From Cognatishimia activa (GTDB lineage Bacteria; Pseudomonadota; Alphaproteobacteria; Rhodobacterales; Rhodobacteraceae): a stretch of DNA of 64,000 nt. The position numbers and the translations under genes are program-made. Location: contig NZ_CP096147.1 of NCBI RefSeq assembly GCF_026016445.1, positions 1,152,501 to 1,216,500 on the forward strand, written 5' to 3'. Below the pieces are notes generated by a model that saw only the letters and a list, made by a program, of their open reading frames with translations, was not told the DNA's origin and made no database searches. Shown one piece after another: positions 1 to 8,141 of this stretch; the first letter of the stretch is position 1; the number at the start of each line of letters is the position of its first letter.

Positions 1-2257
1 GCAGCCAGATATCTGTCTGCGGGAATGGAATCTCGATGCCTTCCGCCATGAAACGTTCTGCGATGGCGAAGTTCAACTCTGACTTCACGCTCAGGACCCA
101 GTTCACATCGCGTAAGATGGCACGAATTTCAAAATCTAAAGAACTCGCACCGAACCCTTGGAAAATAACACTGGGTTCCGGATGTTGGACCACCATTGGG
201 TGATTGTTGGCGACCTCCAGCAGAATTTTCTCGACCTTGCGTGGATCGGTCCCATAAGCGACTCCAACGGGTACAATCACGCGACCAATCGTGTTGCCGC
301 GCGTGTAGTTCGTCACAGTACCGCTGACGAGATCCGCGTTAGGCACAATCACATCGGTGCGGTCGAAAGTTTCGATGCGGGTGGAGCGCACCGAGATATT
401 ACGCACGTAGCCCATATTGCCGCCAACCTCGATCCAATCGCCTTCTGAGACTGGGCGCTCAATCAGCAGGATGATGCCACTGACGAAGTTAGAGACCACA
501 TTCTGCAAACCAAAACCGATGCCGACAGAGAGCGCACCAGCAACAAGCGCGATGGAGCTAAGATCAAGTCCTGTCGCGTTGATCGCTATAAGGGCCGCAA
601 GGAAGATACCGACGTAACCAAGCCCAGAGACCACAGCATTCTGACCACCACGATCCATTTTCGTTTTGGGTAGAATAGAATTTTTCATCGCGCCCTGCAG
701 CAGGCGCGTCAGTGTGAAGCCAGCAAAGAAAATCAACAGGAAGGTAAAGAAATCAGTTGGCGAATATTGCGTGTCGCCGATTTGAACACCCTGCGTGAGC
801 CGAAGCCACACTTCTGCGAGATCAGAGCTGCGGGCGCCCCAGACCATGGCCAGAACCGGCATCGCCGCAACAACCAGAGCGACGCCTATGAGAACGGGAA
901 TGAGGCTGTCTTTGGCCCCTTCACCATCCCCCGTCGCCAGAGAGAAAACCGCCATCACCACACGTTGCAGAACAAGCACCACTGCCAGAACCTGCAGTGT
1001 AGTGATCGTTGGGATCATGAGTTTGAGGCTGCCATTAAAGTAGCCAATCGCGGACATGCTGATACCAAAGATGGCAATACCAAAGAGCACGCTCCCCATC
1101 AGGGCAATCAAGCGGTCTCCATAGTTGATATCGCCTCCTTCAGTCCGGTGCTGACGCAGCAGAACTGCAAGGCGCCAGAAAACTACGCCTGTGAGAACAA
1201 AAATTGGGAAATAGATCACTGCCTTGGAGGCATCTGACCAAGTATCATAGCGCGCGAGTTCGCTAAGCAGCACCTCAAAGCCTAGCAATGCTCCCAATAT
1301 GCTCGCATAGAGTCGGCCAGCAATACGTTGTTCAAGCGGCAGGCGAATAAATGGATCGACCTGCATGGACTTCGGGAAGACTTGCGCGCCAAGCCAAATC
1401 GACCCCAAAAAGAGAAAACCCGCCCACATCAGGTTTGACAGGATCAACTCCCCGCGAAGCCCTGGCATACCGGTTGCATAGACCGCTGAGATAAGTGCCC
1501 AGAGGCCTGCCAAAGGCAGGATGATCTGGCCCAAAGAGACTGCCGATGCTGCAAGCCACCGACCGAGCGTGGCGGATTGAACCTGAATTGATTGCGCCAG
1601 ACGCACAAACCAGCGGCGGCCTCGCGACAACAGCAGGAATGCCAGGGCCAGCAGGAAGATGACTTCTGGAGCGTTCTTTTTGAGTTCGGCGAATTGGATT
1701 GGGTTCTTCCAAGCCGAGTTGATCTCATTCCAGGTGCCGATAAGAGAGCCAAGCGCTTCTTCGGCGGCATCCGGCCAATAGACCGGGTTCAGTGGAATCG
1801 GACCACGCTGCAGAAGCGCATCCGACTGGCGTTCGCGCAGAATGTCATCCACGCCTCCGATCAATCCGTCCGCTTCGGTATAGGCAACCTCTGCGGTTTG
1901 AACCGGTGCACGTAGAACCGAAAGGCTAGCTGTTAAGGACTGTCGCTGAGTGGAAATTTCAGCTGGTTCACCGCCTTCGGGTTCTGGGCCTAGCGCATCA
2001 AGCTGTGCGCTGACTATTTCGATTGCATTGCTGTTGGTGCTGCGCGCCTCGTCAAAGGTATTGCGCCAGCTCACCAATTGACTGCGCAGGTCTTCAAGGG
2101 CGGTATCTGACGCCCTGCCCGCATCAACGGCTTCCGTGGCGCGTGTGGCAACGCTTTGCCATGCTGCATAATCAGGCGTTGTACTCTGTGCCCAAAGAAA
2201 AACCGTGCTGCTCAGAAACAGCACGGTCGTCACCAAAACGCGCAATGCGTTAAACAT
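1..2257 (-). CDS. MscS-family mechanosensitive channel with DUF3772-type N-terminus (3' end beyond window)
   Basis: An uninterrupted frame begins at ATG 2257 and runs off the left edge, 752 codons seen. It opens with a signal-like hydrophobic stretch (MFNALRVLVTTVLFL). A soluble periplasmic-type region of about 180 residues follows, then many membrane spans. The C-terminal MscS core is clear: the glycine/alanine-rich pore helix (SVGIGFGLQNVVSNFVSG), a beta domain (RPVSEGDWIEVGG) and the terminal IPFPQTDIW motif, so only a few residues are missing. Such channels release solutes on hypo-osmotic shock. The start lies 8 bp after the cysK stop, so it is probably the last gene of the trgAB-cysK transcript. 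The DUF3772 label for the N-terminal domain is from memory; the channel call is firm. Confidence 0.9.
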   Translation of the reverse strand, partial: MFNALRVLVTTVLFLSSTVFLWAQSTTPDYAAWQSVATRATEAVDAGRASDTALEDLRSQLVSWRNTFDEARSTNSNAIEIVSAQLDALGPEPEGGEPAEISTQRQSLTASLSVLRAPVQTAEVAYTEADGLIGGVDDILRERQSDALLQRGPIPLNPVYWPDAAEEALGSLIGTWNEINSAWKNPIQFAELKKNAPEVIFLLALAFLLLSRGRRWFVRLAQSIQVQSATLGRWLAASAVSLGQIILPLAGLWALISAVYATGMPGLRGELILSNLMWAGFLFLGSIWLGAQVFPKSMQVDPFIRLPLEQRIAGRLYASILGALLGFEVLLSELARYDTWSDASKAVIYFPIFVLTGVVFWRLAVLLRQHRTEGGDINYGDRLIALMGSVLFGIAIFGISMSAIGYFNGSLKLMIPTITTLQVLAVVLVLQRVVMAVFSLATGDGEGAKDSLIPVLIGVALVVAAMPVLAMVWGARSSDLAEVWLRLTQGVQIGDTQYSPTDFFTFLLIFFAGFTLTRLLQGAMKNSILPKTKMDRGGQNAVVSGLGYVGIFLAALIAINATGLDLSSIALVAGALSVGIGFGLQNVVSNFVSGIILLIERPVSEGDWIEVGGNMGYVRNISVRSTRIETFDRTDVIVPNADLVSGTVTNYTRGNTIGRVIVPVGVAYGTDPRKVEKILLEVANNHPMVVQHPEPSVIFQGFGASSLDFEIRAILRDVNWVLSVKSELNFAIAERFMAEGIEIPFPQTDIWL

Positions 2258-2265
2258 GATATCCC

Positions 2266-3300
2266 TCAAACGTCTTCAAACACGCCCGGAATGCTTTGCG
2301 GGCCTTCATTCAGCCAGCTGGGCACCGGTAGACCTTTTTCTTTTAGGAAGGTCGGGTTGAACAATTTGGACTGATAGCGTGTACCGTAGTCGCATAGGAC
2401 GGTCACAATGGTGTGCCCTGGGCCCATTTCTTTGGCCATCTTGATCGCGCCTGCGACGTTGATGCCCGAAGAGCCGCCCAAACATAGACCTTCGTGTTGC
2501 AGTAAATCAAAAACCACTGGCAGGGCCTCATTATCTGAGACCTGATACAGCATATCCGGAGTGAAGCCTTCGAGGTTTGCCGTCACGCGCCCCTGCCCGA
2601 TGCCTTCGGTGATTGAAGAACCTTCCGCATTCGGTGCGCCGTCGCGATAGATGGTGAACATGCCAGAACCCATGGGATCAGCCAGTGCCACTTTCACACC
2701 TTTTGGCTGAAGCGCTGCGCCAACGCCGGCCAGTGTGCCCCCTGATCCAATGGCACAAACGAAACCGTCCACCTTGCCGCCGGTCTGTTCCCAAATCTCA
2801 GGACCAGTGGTCTCTATATGGGCTTGGCGGTTGGCGACGTTGTCAAACTGGTTCGCCCAGATCACACCTTCGTTGGAATTGCGTGCCATTTCTTCGGCCA
2901 GTCGGCCAGAATAGCGGACATAGTTGTTTGGGTTCTTGTAGGGCGCCGCTGGCACCTGCACGAGCTCCGCCCCCGCGAGCCGGATCATGTCTTTCTTTTC
3001 CTGGCTCTGGGTTTCGGGGATCACGATCACGGTTTTGAACCCCATGGAGGCGCCAACCAGCGCAAGACCGATACCGGTGTTGCCTGCGGTGCCTTCCACA
3101 ATTGTGCCACCCGGACGCAGGTCGCCGCGAGCGATCGCATCTTTGATGATATAAAGCGCGGCGCGGTCCTTAACAGACTGGCCAGGGTTCATGAACTCGG
3201 CTTTGCCCCAAATCTCACACCCTGTTTCTTCACTTGCCTTGTTCAGGCGGATCAATGGGGTGTTGCCAATGGCGTCGGCTAGATTCTGAGGGTTACGCAT
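2266..3300 (-). CDS. cysK: Cysteine synthase A (O-acetylserine sulfhydrylase)
   Basis: PLP enzyme of 344 residues that makes cysteine from O-acetylserine and sulfide. The PLP lysine is K44 in GQSVKDR, the substrate loop is TAGNTG near residue 70, and the phosphate/pyridine-binding GGSSGINVAGA lies near residue 275. The length is slightly above the usual 310-330. It follows trgA-trgB on the same strand and precedes the MscS channel by 8 bp. In Rhodobacter sphaeroides, cysK was described beside trgAB as a tellurite-resistance locus (recalled literature), which matches this order. A role in thiol supply during tellurite stress is inferred from that context. Confidence 0.95.
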   Translation of the reverse strand: MRNPQNLADAIGNTPLIRLNKASEETGCEIWGKAEFMNPGQSVKDRAALYIIKDAIARGDLRPGGTIVEGTAGNTGIGLALVGASMGFKTVIVIPETQSQEKKDMIRLAGAELVQVPAAPYKNPNNYVRYSGRLAEEMARNSNEGVIWANQFDNVANRQAHIETTGPEIWEQTGGKVDGFVCAIGSGGTLAGVGAALQPKGVKVALADPMGSGMFTIYRDGAPNAEGSSITEGIGQGRVTANLEGFTPDMLYQVSDNEALPVVFDLLQHEGLCLGGSSGINVAGAIKMAKEMGPGHTIVTVLCDYGTRYQSKLFNPTFLKEKGLPVPSWLNEGPQSIPGVFEDV

Positions 3301-3364
3301 CGGTGCGCCTTTCGAGTCGATCTGAAACTACACTAGGCATGTCTAAGTGGCTGGCGTTGGGAAC

Positions 3365-4489
3365 TCAAGTCGAAGCCCGTATCGCGTCGCGACGTCGCGC
3401 CAACCAAAGTGCTGCCAAAACCAATGGAGCATTGGCTGCTTGATAGCGATCTACCATCTCCATGAGTTCATCAAAGCTGAAGAGATATGACTTGATATCT
3501 TCGGCTTCGGTATCAAGCCCGGCGACACCGGTGATGTCATCTGGCAGGTCAGCTTCGCCCACAAAGATATGAAAAAACTCGGTGTTACAGCCCGGAGACG
3601 CGTAGACCTTTGCAATCGAATGCAATTTCGAAACGGTGATATTGGCCTCTTCTTCTGCCTCACGCAGAGCGGCCCCCTCAGCTGTTTCGCCCGGATCAAT
3701 GCGCCCTGCGATCGGCTCAAGCATCCATGGCGCTTGATCACCCCGCGCCCATGGGCCGGTTCTGAATTGCTCGACCAACAAAACGCGATCACGTTTTGCA
3801 TCATAGGGCAATAGCAGCGATGCATCTGACCCAACAAAGACTTCGCGCTTCACGTTTTCAACTGTGTGCCCACGATAAGATCGGTGTGTAACCGTATGTT
3901 CTTCAAGCGTAAAGAAGCCTGCGTGCTTGCGATCAATTGAGGATGCCACCACATCATCTCGCGTGAACCGACTTGGACTTAACGCATGATTTTCGCGTTG
4001 CGCAGCGATTTTAGACGCAGCCCGTGCGCGAATGCTAGGGAACATAAAGTCAAGTTCTTCGTGTGATTTCTCACCAAAATAGCTCATGGCCTCCTGCGCT
4101 GCGAGGCAGGTCAGCTCTGACCAGCTTTCTACCCATTTATCAAAATCCCAGGGCCCTGCCGCATGCAGTTGATCGGGCATCGGGAAATAGACATGGGCTG
4201 TCATAGCCCCTGTATCGGTTTTGATGTCAATTGGAGTCAGTGAATAATCAAAGCCGCCTTCATAGAAATTCAGCCGAGCGACTTCTTCTTCGGTTAGGTT
4301 TTTCACCACAAACCCTGGCGCACCCCGACCTCCAAACACAATCACCGGGAAATCAGCACCTTTGACGGCGCGCGCTGTATACCCCTCGGCAATGCCGGCG
4401 ATAACGTCGTCTTCGTTCAAGCCACGCCCTAAGACGATCTCCAGCAAAGGTTTGTGCCGGAGCGTTCCGTAGAAAAACAATGTTGACAA
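3365..4489 (-). CDS. trgB: TrgB-like fusion: gamma-glutamylcyclotransferase-fold domain plus Nudix hydrolase
   Basis: The protein of 374 residues has two parts. Residues 1-105 show the AIG2/GGCT fold signature FFYGTLRHK and a conserved FYEGGFDY segment whose Glu77 is the expected acid. Residues 205-360 are a Nudix domain with the box spanning 262-284 (G262, E268, R276, E277, E280, E281); the final box glycine is replaced by Asn. Its C-terminal half resembles ADP-ribose pyrophosphatases (PWMLEPIAGRIDPGE). It starts 2 bp after the trgA stop, so the two are cotranscribed. In R. sphaeroides trgAB supports tellurite resistance (established knowledge). The actual substrate here is unknown. Confidence 0.88.
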   Translation of the reverse strand: MSTLFFYGTLRHKPLLEIVLGRGLNEDDVIAGIAEGYTARAVKGADFPVIVFGGRGAPGFVVKNLTEEEVARLNFYEGGFDYSLTPIDIKTDTGAMTAHVYFPMPDQLHAAGPWDFDKWVESWSELTCLAAQEAMSYFGEKSHEELDFMFPSIRARAASKIAAQRENHALSPSRFTRDDVVASSIDRKHAGFFTLEEHTVTHRSYRGHTVENVKREVFVGSDASLLLPYDAKRDRVLLVEQFRTGPWARGDQAPWMLEPIAGRIDPGETAEGAALREAEEEANITVSKLHSIAKVYASPGCNTEFFHIFVGEADLPDDITGVAGLDTEAEDIKSYLFSFDELMEMVDRYQAANAPLVLAALWLARRRDAIRAST

Positions 4490-4491
4490 TT

Positions 4492-4932
4492 CTATCTCCA
4501 GCGTCGGGAGGTGGCTTCTGCCAGCAGGCCGCAGAAGACAGCGCCGCCCAGCAAAGTTGTGATGATGTTAACCTGCAGCAAAAGCAAGCCATATTCAGTC
4601 ATCATCGAAAAGATATCCTGGATCGCCTCAGATACACTGCCGTAGCGCAGTTTTCGCGAGTTTTCATACATGATCCAGAATGAGTGCGCGAAAAGGACCA
4701 GCAGCAACATGGCCAGCATTCCTGTGAGCCCATTGTTGATGCTCTGCGCCACCCCGCGTCCAGCGCGTTTGCCTATGAGCTTCCAACCCACATAGGCAGC
4801 GAAGCCCGCGTTCACCAATGAGAAATACCCAAAATCCGTGCCTTCAGGCAGCAGGGGCTTCACCTGCTCTGACACGACAATCGCGAGCAATCCAAGCGCA
4901 ATGGCTGACATGAGCTTTGCTGCTGTTGGCAT
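4492..4932 (-). CDS. trgA: TrgA-family membrane protein (tellurite resistance locus)
   Basis: Small integral membrane protein of 146 residues with about four hydrophobic segments (near residues 5-22, 36-50, 70-90 and 120-137). Order and spacing trgA-trgB-cysK match the tellurite-resistance region described in R. sphaeroides. No catalytic motif is visible, so membrane location and locus membership are the only supported statements. It is the first gene of the minus-strand unit running to the MscS channel. The 89 bp upstream of it probably hold the promoter, and no clear box was identified. Confidence 0.85.
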   Translation of the reverse strand: MPTAAKLMSAIALGLLAIVVSEQVKPLLPEGTDFGYFSLVNAGFAAYVGWKLIGKRAGRGVAQSINNGLTGMLAMLLLVLFAHSFWIMYENSRKLRYGSVSEAIQDIFSMMTEYGLLLLQVNIITTLLGGAVFCGLLAEATSRRWR

Positions 4933-5021
4933 CCGTAACCTGCGTTTCTACCTCTGTGATAGATTAACGGGCAGAGCGTTCAATTTGCAATAGGCGCGAG
5001 GTGTCACGCTGGGCCTGAGTT

Positions 5022-6242
5022 TTAGAGCAGATCGTCTAAGGCGGTCAGCAACTTGTCGATGTCCGCTTGTTCTGTGTAATGCACAAAACTCAGCCGTAAG
5101 ACCCCTGGAAAAGGCTGTACGTTTTGCGCTTGTAGGGCACGCACCGCATAGAAATCCCCCGCGCTGGCCATGATGCCACGCTCTGCCAACTTCTCAGCCA
5201 AGGCATGCGGGTCAGCCTGACAGGCCAGCGCGACCGTTGGCGCGCGCTCTTCTGCATTGCTTGGCCCCAATACACGAATGCTGTTTTTGCTATTCAGGAA
5301 ATCGAGCATGGGTTGCAGCAGCTTTGTTTCGTGCGCGCGCAGCAGATCATGTACTGCTTCCCCCTTTTGGACCGGGCCGCCTGATATCCCATGATGGGCC
5401 GCGAGGTCATCGAAATAATCGATCATACCAGCGCTCGCCGCAATCTGCGCATGGTCCGGTCCTGCTGGTGTAAAGCGTTTATAGAGACTATCGGCATTGA
5501 AGAAATGCGCCTGGTTCGGAAGGATTTGCCCCAGATTCCGCCGGATCGCCATCACGCCTTGGTGGGGTCCATAAACCTTATAGGCCGAGAAGAGATAAAT
5601 ATCAGCGCCCAGAGCACCGACATTTGGAATGCCGTGCGGCGCATAGCTGACCCCGTCCACGCAAACAAAGGCCCCTGCCGCATGTGCCAAAGAGGTGATT
5701 TCGACTACGGGGTTGATCTCACCAACCACGTTAGAGCAATGCGGAAAACACACCAGCCGCACTGTATCATCCAGCAAGTTGGTCAGATCATCTGGATTGA
5801 GGTGCCCTGTGTCGGGGTCAATTTGCCATTCTCGTACTTTGATCCCGTCCTCTTCCAGCCGCCGCCAAGGTCCTGTGTTGGCCTCGTGATCCTGATTGGT
5901 GACAATGATGGAATCACCGGGAGAGAGCCATTTTCTGAAAGCCTGCGCGAGAACATATGTATTTTGAGTTGTTGACGGCCCAAAACTGACTTCATCCGTA
6001 TCAAGCCCCATCCAAGCCGCCATCCGCGCGCGGGCTTCATCCATTTCTTCACCCGCTAAACGACTGGCATCATAAGGACCATAGGGCTGAACTTTACGCT
6101 GCGTGTAGTAGCGTGTCAGCCGGTCGATGACCGGGCGGGCTGTGTAAGAACCACCGGCGTTTTCAAAGAAGGACTGGCCGTCAAGTTCCGCTTGTTCAAA
6201 AACGGGGAACTGGCTGCGTACATAACTAGAATCTAGGTTCAT
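5022..6242 (-). CDS. Class V aminotransferase-fold PLP enzyme (cysteine desulfurase-like)
   Basis: A 406-residue protein of the NifS/SufS-like aminotransferase class V family. The Schiff-base lysine is K222 in the segment FSAYKVYGPHQG. The PLP-phosphate contact region (FGPSTTQNTYVLAQ, near residue 90), the stacking histidine (NQDHEANTGPW, near 119) and the cofactor aspartate (CVDGVSYAPHG, near 196) are all present. The flexible catalytic-cysteine loop of true SufS/IscS is not obvious, so a different amino-acid beta/gamma-lyase or aminotransferase activity is possible. It sits 89 bp upstream of trgA and 11 bp downstream of the small membrane protein gene. Substrate unknown. Confidence 0.85.
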   Translation of the reverse strand: MNLDSSYVRSQFPVFEQAELDGQSFFENAGGSYTARPVIDRLTRYYTQRKVQPYGPYDASRLAGEEMDEARARMAAWMGLDTDEVSFGPSTTQNTYVLAQAFRKWLSPGDSIIVTNQDHEANTGPWRRLEEDGIKVREWQIDPDTGHLNPDDLTNLLDDTVRLVCFPHCSNVVGEINPVVEITSLAHAAGAFVCVDGVSYAPHGIPNVGALGADIYLFSAYKVYGPHQGVMAIRRNLGQILPNQAHFFNADSLYKRFTPAGPDHAQIAASAGMIDYFDDLAAHHGISGGPVQKGEAVHDLLRAHETKLLQPMLDFLNSKNSIRVLGPSNAEERAPTVALACQADPHALAEKLAERGIMASAGDFYAVRALQAQNVQPFPGVLRLSFVHYTEQADIDKLLTALDDLL

Positions 6243-6253
6243 TCAACAGGCCT

Positions 6254-6592
6254 TCATTTCTGATTATTGATTTTCTCGAAAGTCGCGTCCACGAAATTTG
6301 CCGTTGCACCAAGTTTAGCTACATATCGAAATTCATGGCTGCCTATACTCGCTTCACATATACCGTTCCGCTCTACACCTTCATACAGTTCACGCTCAGA
6401 ACTTACTTCAACTCGGCAATCACTGTATTCAATAAATTGAACCAGCCCCCGCTCAGACATTTCTTCAAAGTAATGTGAAGTCGTCGCTAAGAGAAACTCT
6501 TCATCGGTTGCGGTTTCGCTTAGCGCTACCCAAAAGAGCGTTGCATAAACAGAAATCGTTGCAACAGCGATCAGAAGAAATAGTGTTCTAAT
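6254..6592 (-). CDS. Small membrane-anchored protein, apparent ATT start codon
   Basis: From the first ATG (6460) only 68 residues would be made, without any signal. The same frame extends upstream to an ATT at 6590-6592, preceded by GAGGAG with a 7-nt spacer. This adds an N-terminus reading RTLFLLIAVATISVYATLFW, a convincing signal-anchor helix. A stop (TAA) immediately precedes the ATT, so no conventional start exists further up. The resulting 112-residue protein has one N-terminal membrane segment and a soluble domain with two cysteines (near residues 59 and 80) that could form a disulfide. The gene begins 19 bp after the HIT stop. Family not recognised. Confidence 0.6.
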   Translation of the reverse strand: MRTLFLLIAVATISVYATLFWVALSETATDEEFLLATTSHYFEEMSERGLVQFIEYSDCRVEVSSERELYEGVERNGICEASIGSHEFRYVAKLGATANFVDATFEKINNQK

Positions 6593-6611
6593 TTATTCAC
6601 TCCTCGTGGCT

Positions 6612-7025
6612 TCAGAGCGCGGCTCTTATTTTCTCCGCCTGCTCTTTCAAAACACCAAAATCCGCCATCTGACCCGGCGCGCGTAGTGGCGTGCCCTCGT
6701 GGCGTGGCAGAATATGGTAGTGCAAATGGAAAACTTCTTGCCCACCCGCGGCTTCATTGAATTGCTGGAAAGTAATGCCATCCGCGTCAAAGGCTTTCAT
6801 GACGGCATGGGACATTTTCTGGGCTGTTTTCAAGCAGGCCGCCAATTGCTCAGGCGTTGCATCCAGCATATTCCGTGCAGGCGTTTTGGGGATGACAAGG
6901 CAGTGACCGTCCACACGCGGCATGATGTCCATAAAGACATAGGTGTCATCATCTTCATAGAGTTTCTCGCTCGGGATCTCTCCGCGCAGAATCTTCGCAA
7001 AGATATTGTCGTTGTCATAGGCCAT
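6612..7025 (-). CDS. HIT-family (HinT-like) nucleotide hydrolase
   Basis: A 137-residue histidine-triad protein. The active-site triad is H100-L-H102-Y-H104 in the segment EVFHLHYHILP, followed by the usual RH. The N-terminal IFAKILRGEIPSEKLYEDD segment is typical of HinT proteins that hydrolyse purine nucleoside phosphoramidates. The length fits the family. It is the first gene of the leftward unit that continues into the ATT-start small protein. The 5' side faces ssrA on the opposite strand. Confidence 0.95.
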   Translation of the reverse strand: MAYDNDNIFAKILRGEIPSEKLYEDDDTYVFMDIMPRVDGHCLVIPKTPARNMLDATPEQLAACLKTAQKMSHAVMKAFDADGITFQQFNEAAGGQEVFHLHYHILPRHEGTPLRAPGQMADFGVLKEQAEKIRAAL

Positions 7026-7169
7026 GGCGTGGTCCCCAGTGTCGGATCAGTGGTATTTGCGACTCCGTTCTGCGAAGCCTTTTGCCTATTCAAAAGCGCT
7101 TTTAACTGATTATGCAAGCGCTTGTGAAATCTTGTGGAAATCCCATTCCATCCCTTGCAAAGCACCGCG

Positions 7170-7530
7170 CCAAGGCCTAAATCTTAACCGTCCTTCGGGA
7201 CTATGGACATAAATGCGCTCGCAATAAGCGGATCGGACCCGGGGGCGGTACCCGGCGTCTCCACCAAACACTCTGGCGGCTTCCTTCATTTGGGGTTGTT
7301 CATCAGAAGAGCGGGGACGAAATAGGATCGACGAACGTCTAAAGGGGTTAGCTTTGTCTCGGCTGTCTGCCACCGTTACCGGCGAAAACTGTACAATTGC
7401 AAATGACAATCGTGCTCCAGTAGCAATGGCTGCGTAAGCAGTCGGAGATACTGAAACTTAAGTCCCTGGGCTAGCTGCCCTTGGCGGGGTTCGTAGGTAC
7501 CTGGCAACAGAAACCTACATTTCCCACTCT
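7170..7530 (+). ncRNA. ssrA: Two-piece, circularly permuted tmRNA
   Basis: The piece that carries the 3' acceptor end comes first and the mRNA-like piece second, the arrangement known from alphaproteobacteria. Acceptor piece: T-arm stem CCGGG/CCCGG with a 7-nt loop, then CGTCTCC, A and CCA ending at 7266. Coding piece: begins GGGGACG at 7313, which pairs with CGTCTCC as a 7-bp acceptor stem with one G-U, followed by GGATCGACG as in other tmRNAs. A 46-nt segment between the pieces should be removed in processing. The tag frame is at 7399-7437. Downstream helices include CAGTA/TACTG closing GGCTGC-GTAA-GCAGTC, and GTAGGT/ACCTAC near 7491-7520. The outer ends (about 7170 and 7530) are estimates. 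Confidence 0.9.
7399..7437 (+). other. tmRNA proteolysis tag reading frame (ANDNRAPVAMAA-stop)
   Basis: Twelve codons from GCA (resume codon) to TAA encode ANDNRAPVAMAA. The A-A-N/D-rich start and terminal hydrophobic MAA fit Rhodobacterales tags and a ClpX-recognised degron. The stop codon lies in the hairpin GGCTGC-GTAA-GCAGTC, as in other tmRNAs. SspB, the ClpXP adaptor that recognises such tags, is encoded about 3 kb downstream. Confidence 0.92.
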
Positions 7531-7592
7531 TCTTTCGTTAACGGAATGGCCAGAATTTTATGTCATTTCTTCCGCTAATTTAAATTAGTGGG

Positions 7593-8030
7593 ATGCCTGT
7601 AATGACAGATAAGGTCGAATTGCTGGAGAGCTGGTTCCAACGGGTTTGGATCGATGCGGATCTGGACGCGATTGATGAGTTCTTCTCTGATGATGCGGAA
7701 GCCAAGGGGTTGCTGCCCGAAATGCGCCTTGGTCCGCAGGACTATCGGGACTTTGTGCCTTTGGTTTTGGCGCTTGTGGAAGACCTGAATGTCGAGCTTG
7801 TGAACAGCACAGAAAACGAAGAGTGGATTCAGTCGCTTTATAAGGTCACGGCGCGTTCGACGGTTAGTTCCGCACCAATTGTGGTGCTTGGGCAAGTGAG
7901 CGTGCGTGTGAAAGACGGTAAATTCACCGAAGCTTATAATTGCTTTGATTTCATGGGCATGTTTGAACAACTTGGCCAATTGCCGGAGCAATCTTTGGCG
8001 ATTTGCCTGACCGGTGGGACTTTGAGTTAA
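7593..8030 (+). CDS. NTF2-like / SnoaL-like fold protein
   Basis: A 145-residue protein with the small alpha+beta pattern of SnoaL/NTF2-like domains: an N-terminal helix (LESWFQRVWIDADLDAIDEFFSDDA) and then strands ending in VSVRVKDGKFTEAYNCFDF. These domains bind small hydrophobic ligands or act as polyketide-cyclase-type enzymes; the ligand here cannot be inferred. Two in-frame ATGs (7593 and 7602) are possible. It stands alone between ssrA and the chromate genes, with 111 bp before the next gene. Confidence 0.7.
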   Translation: MPVMTDKVELLESWFQRVWIDADLDAIDEFFSDDAEAKGLLPEMRLGPQDYRDFVPLVLALVEDLNVELVNSTENEEWIQSLYKVTARSTVSSAPIVVLGQVSVRVKDGKFTEAYNCFDFMGMFEQLGQLPEQSLAICLTGGTLS

Positions 8031-8141
8031 GCTTGACGGGGCAGCGTCGCTATGTAACCCATTAAGACATGGGGAGTGCGATGTCCCCGTGAGGCTCAGG
8101 CTGAATGATCGCATCCTTGTCACAAAAACAACGGGTGCAAT

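Noticed and set aside
1332..1915. Several 100-130 codon open frames on both strands
   Set aside because: All are shadows of the long MscS-type channel frame that runs through this region.
7110..7409. A 99-codon minus-strand frame and a 111-codon frame over the HIT-ssrA gap
   Set aside because: They lie antisense to the tmRNA acceptor and coding pieces and lack ribosome sites; the RNA explains the sequence constraint.
7440..7530. Segment first considered as a 6S-like RNA because of its hairpins
   Set aside because: The tag reading frame and acceptor-stem pairing show it is the 3' part of the tmRNA coding piece.
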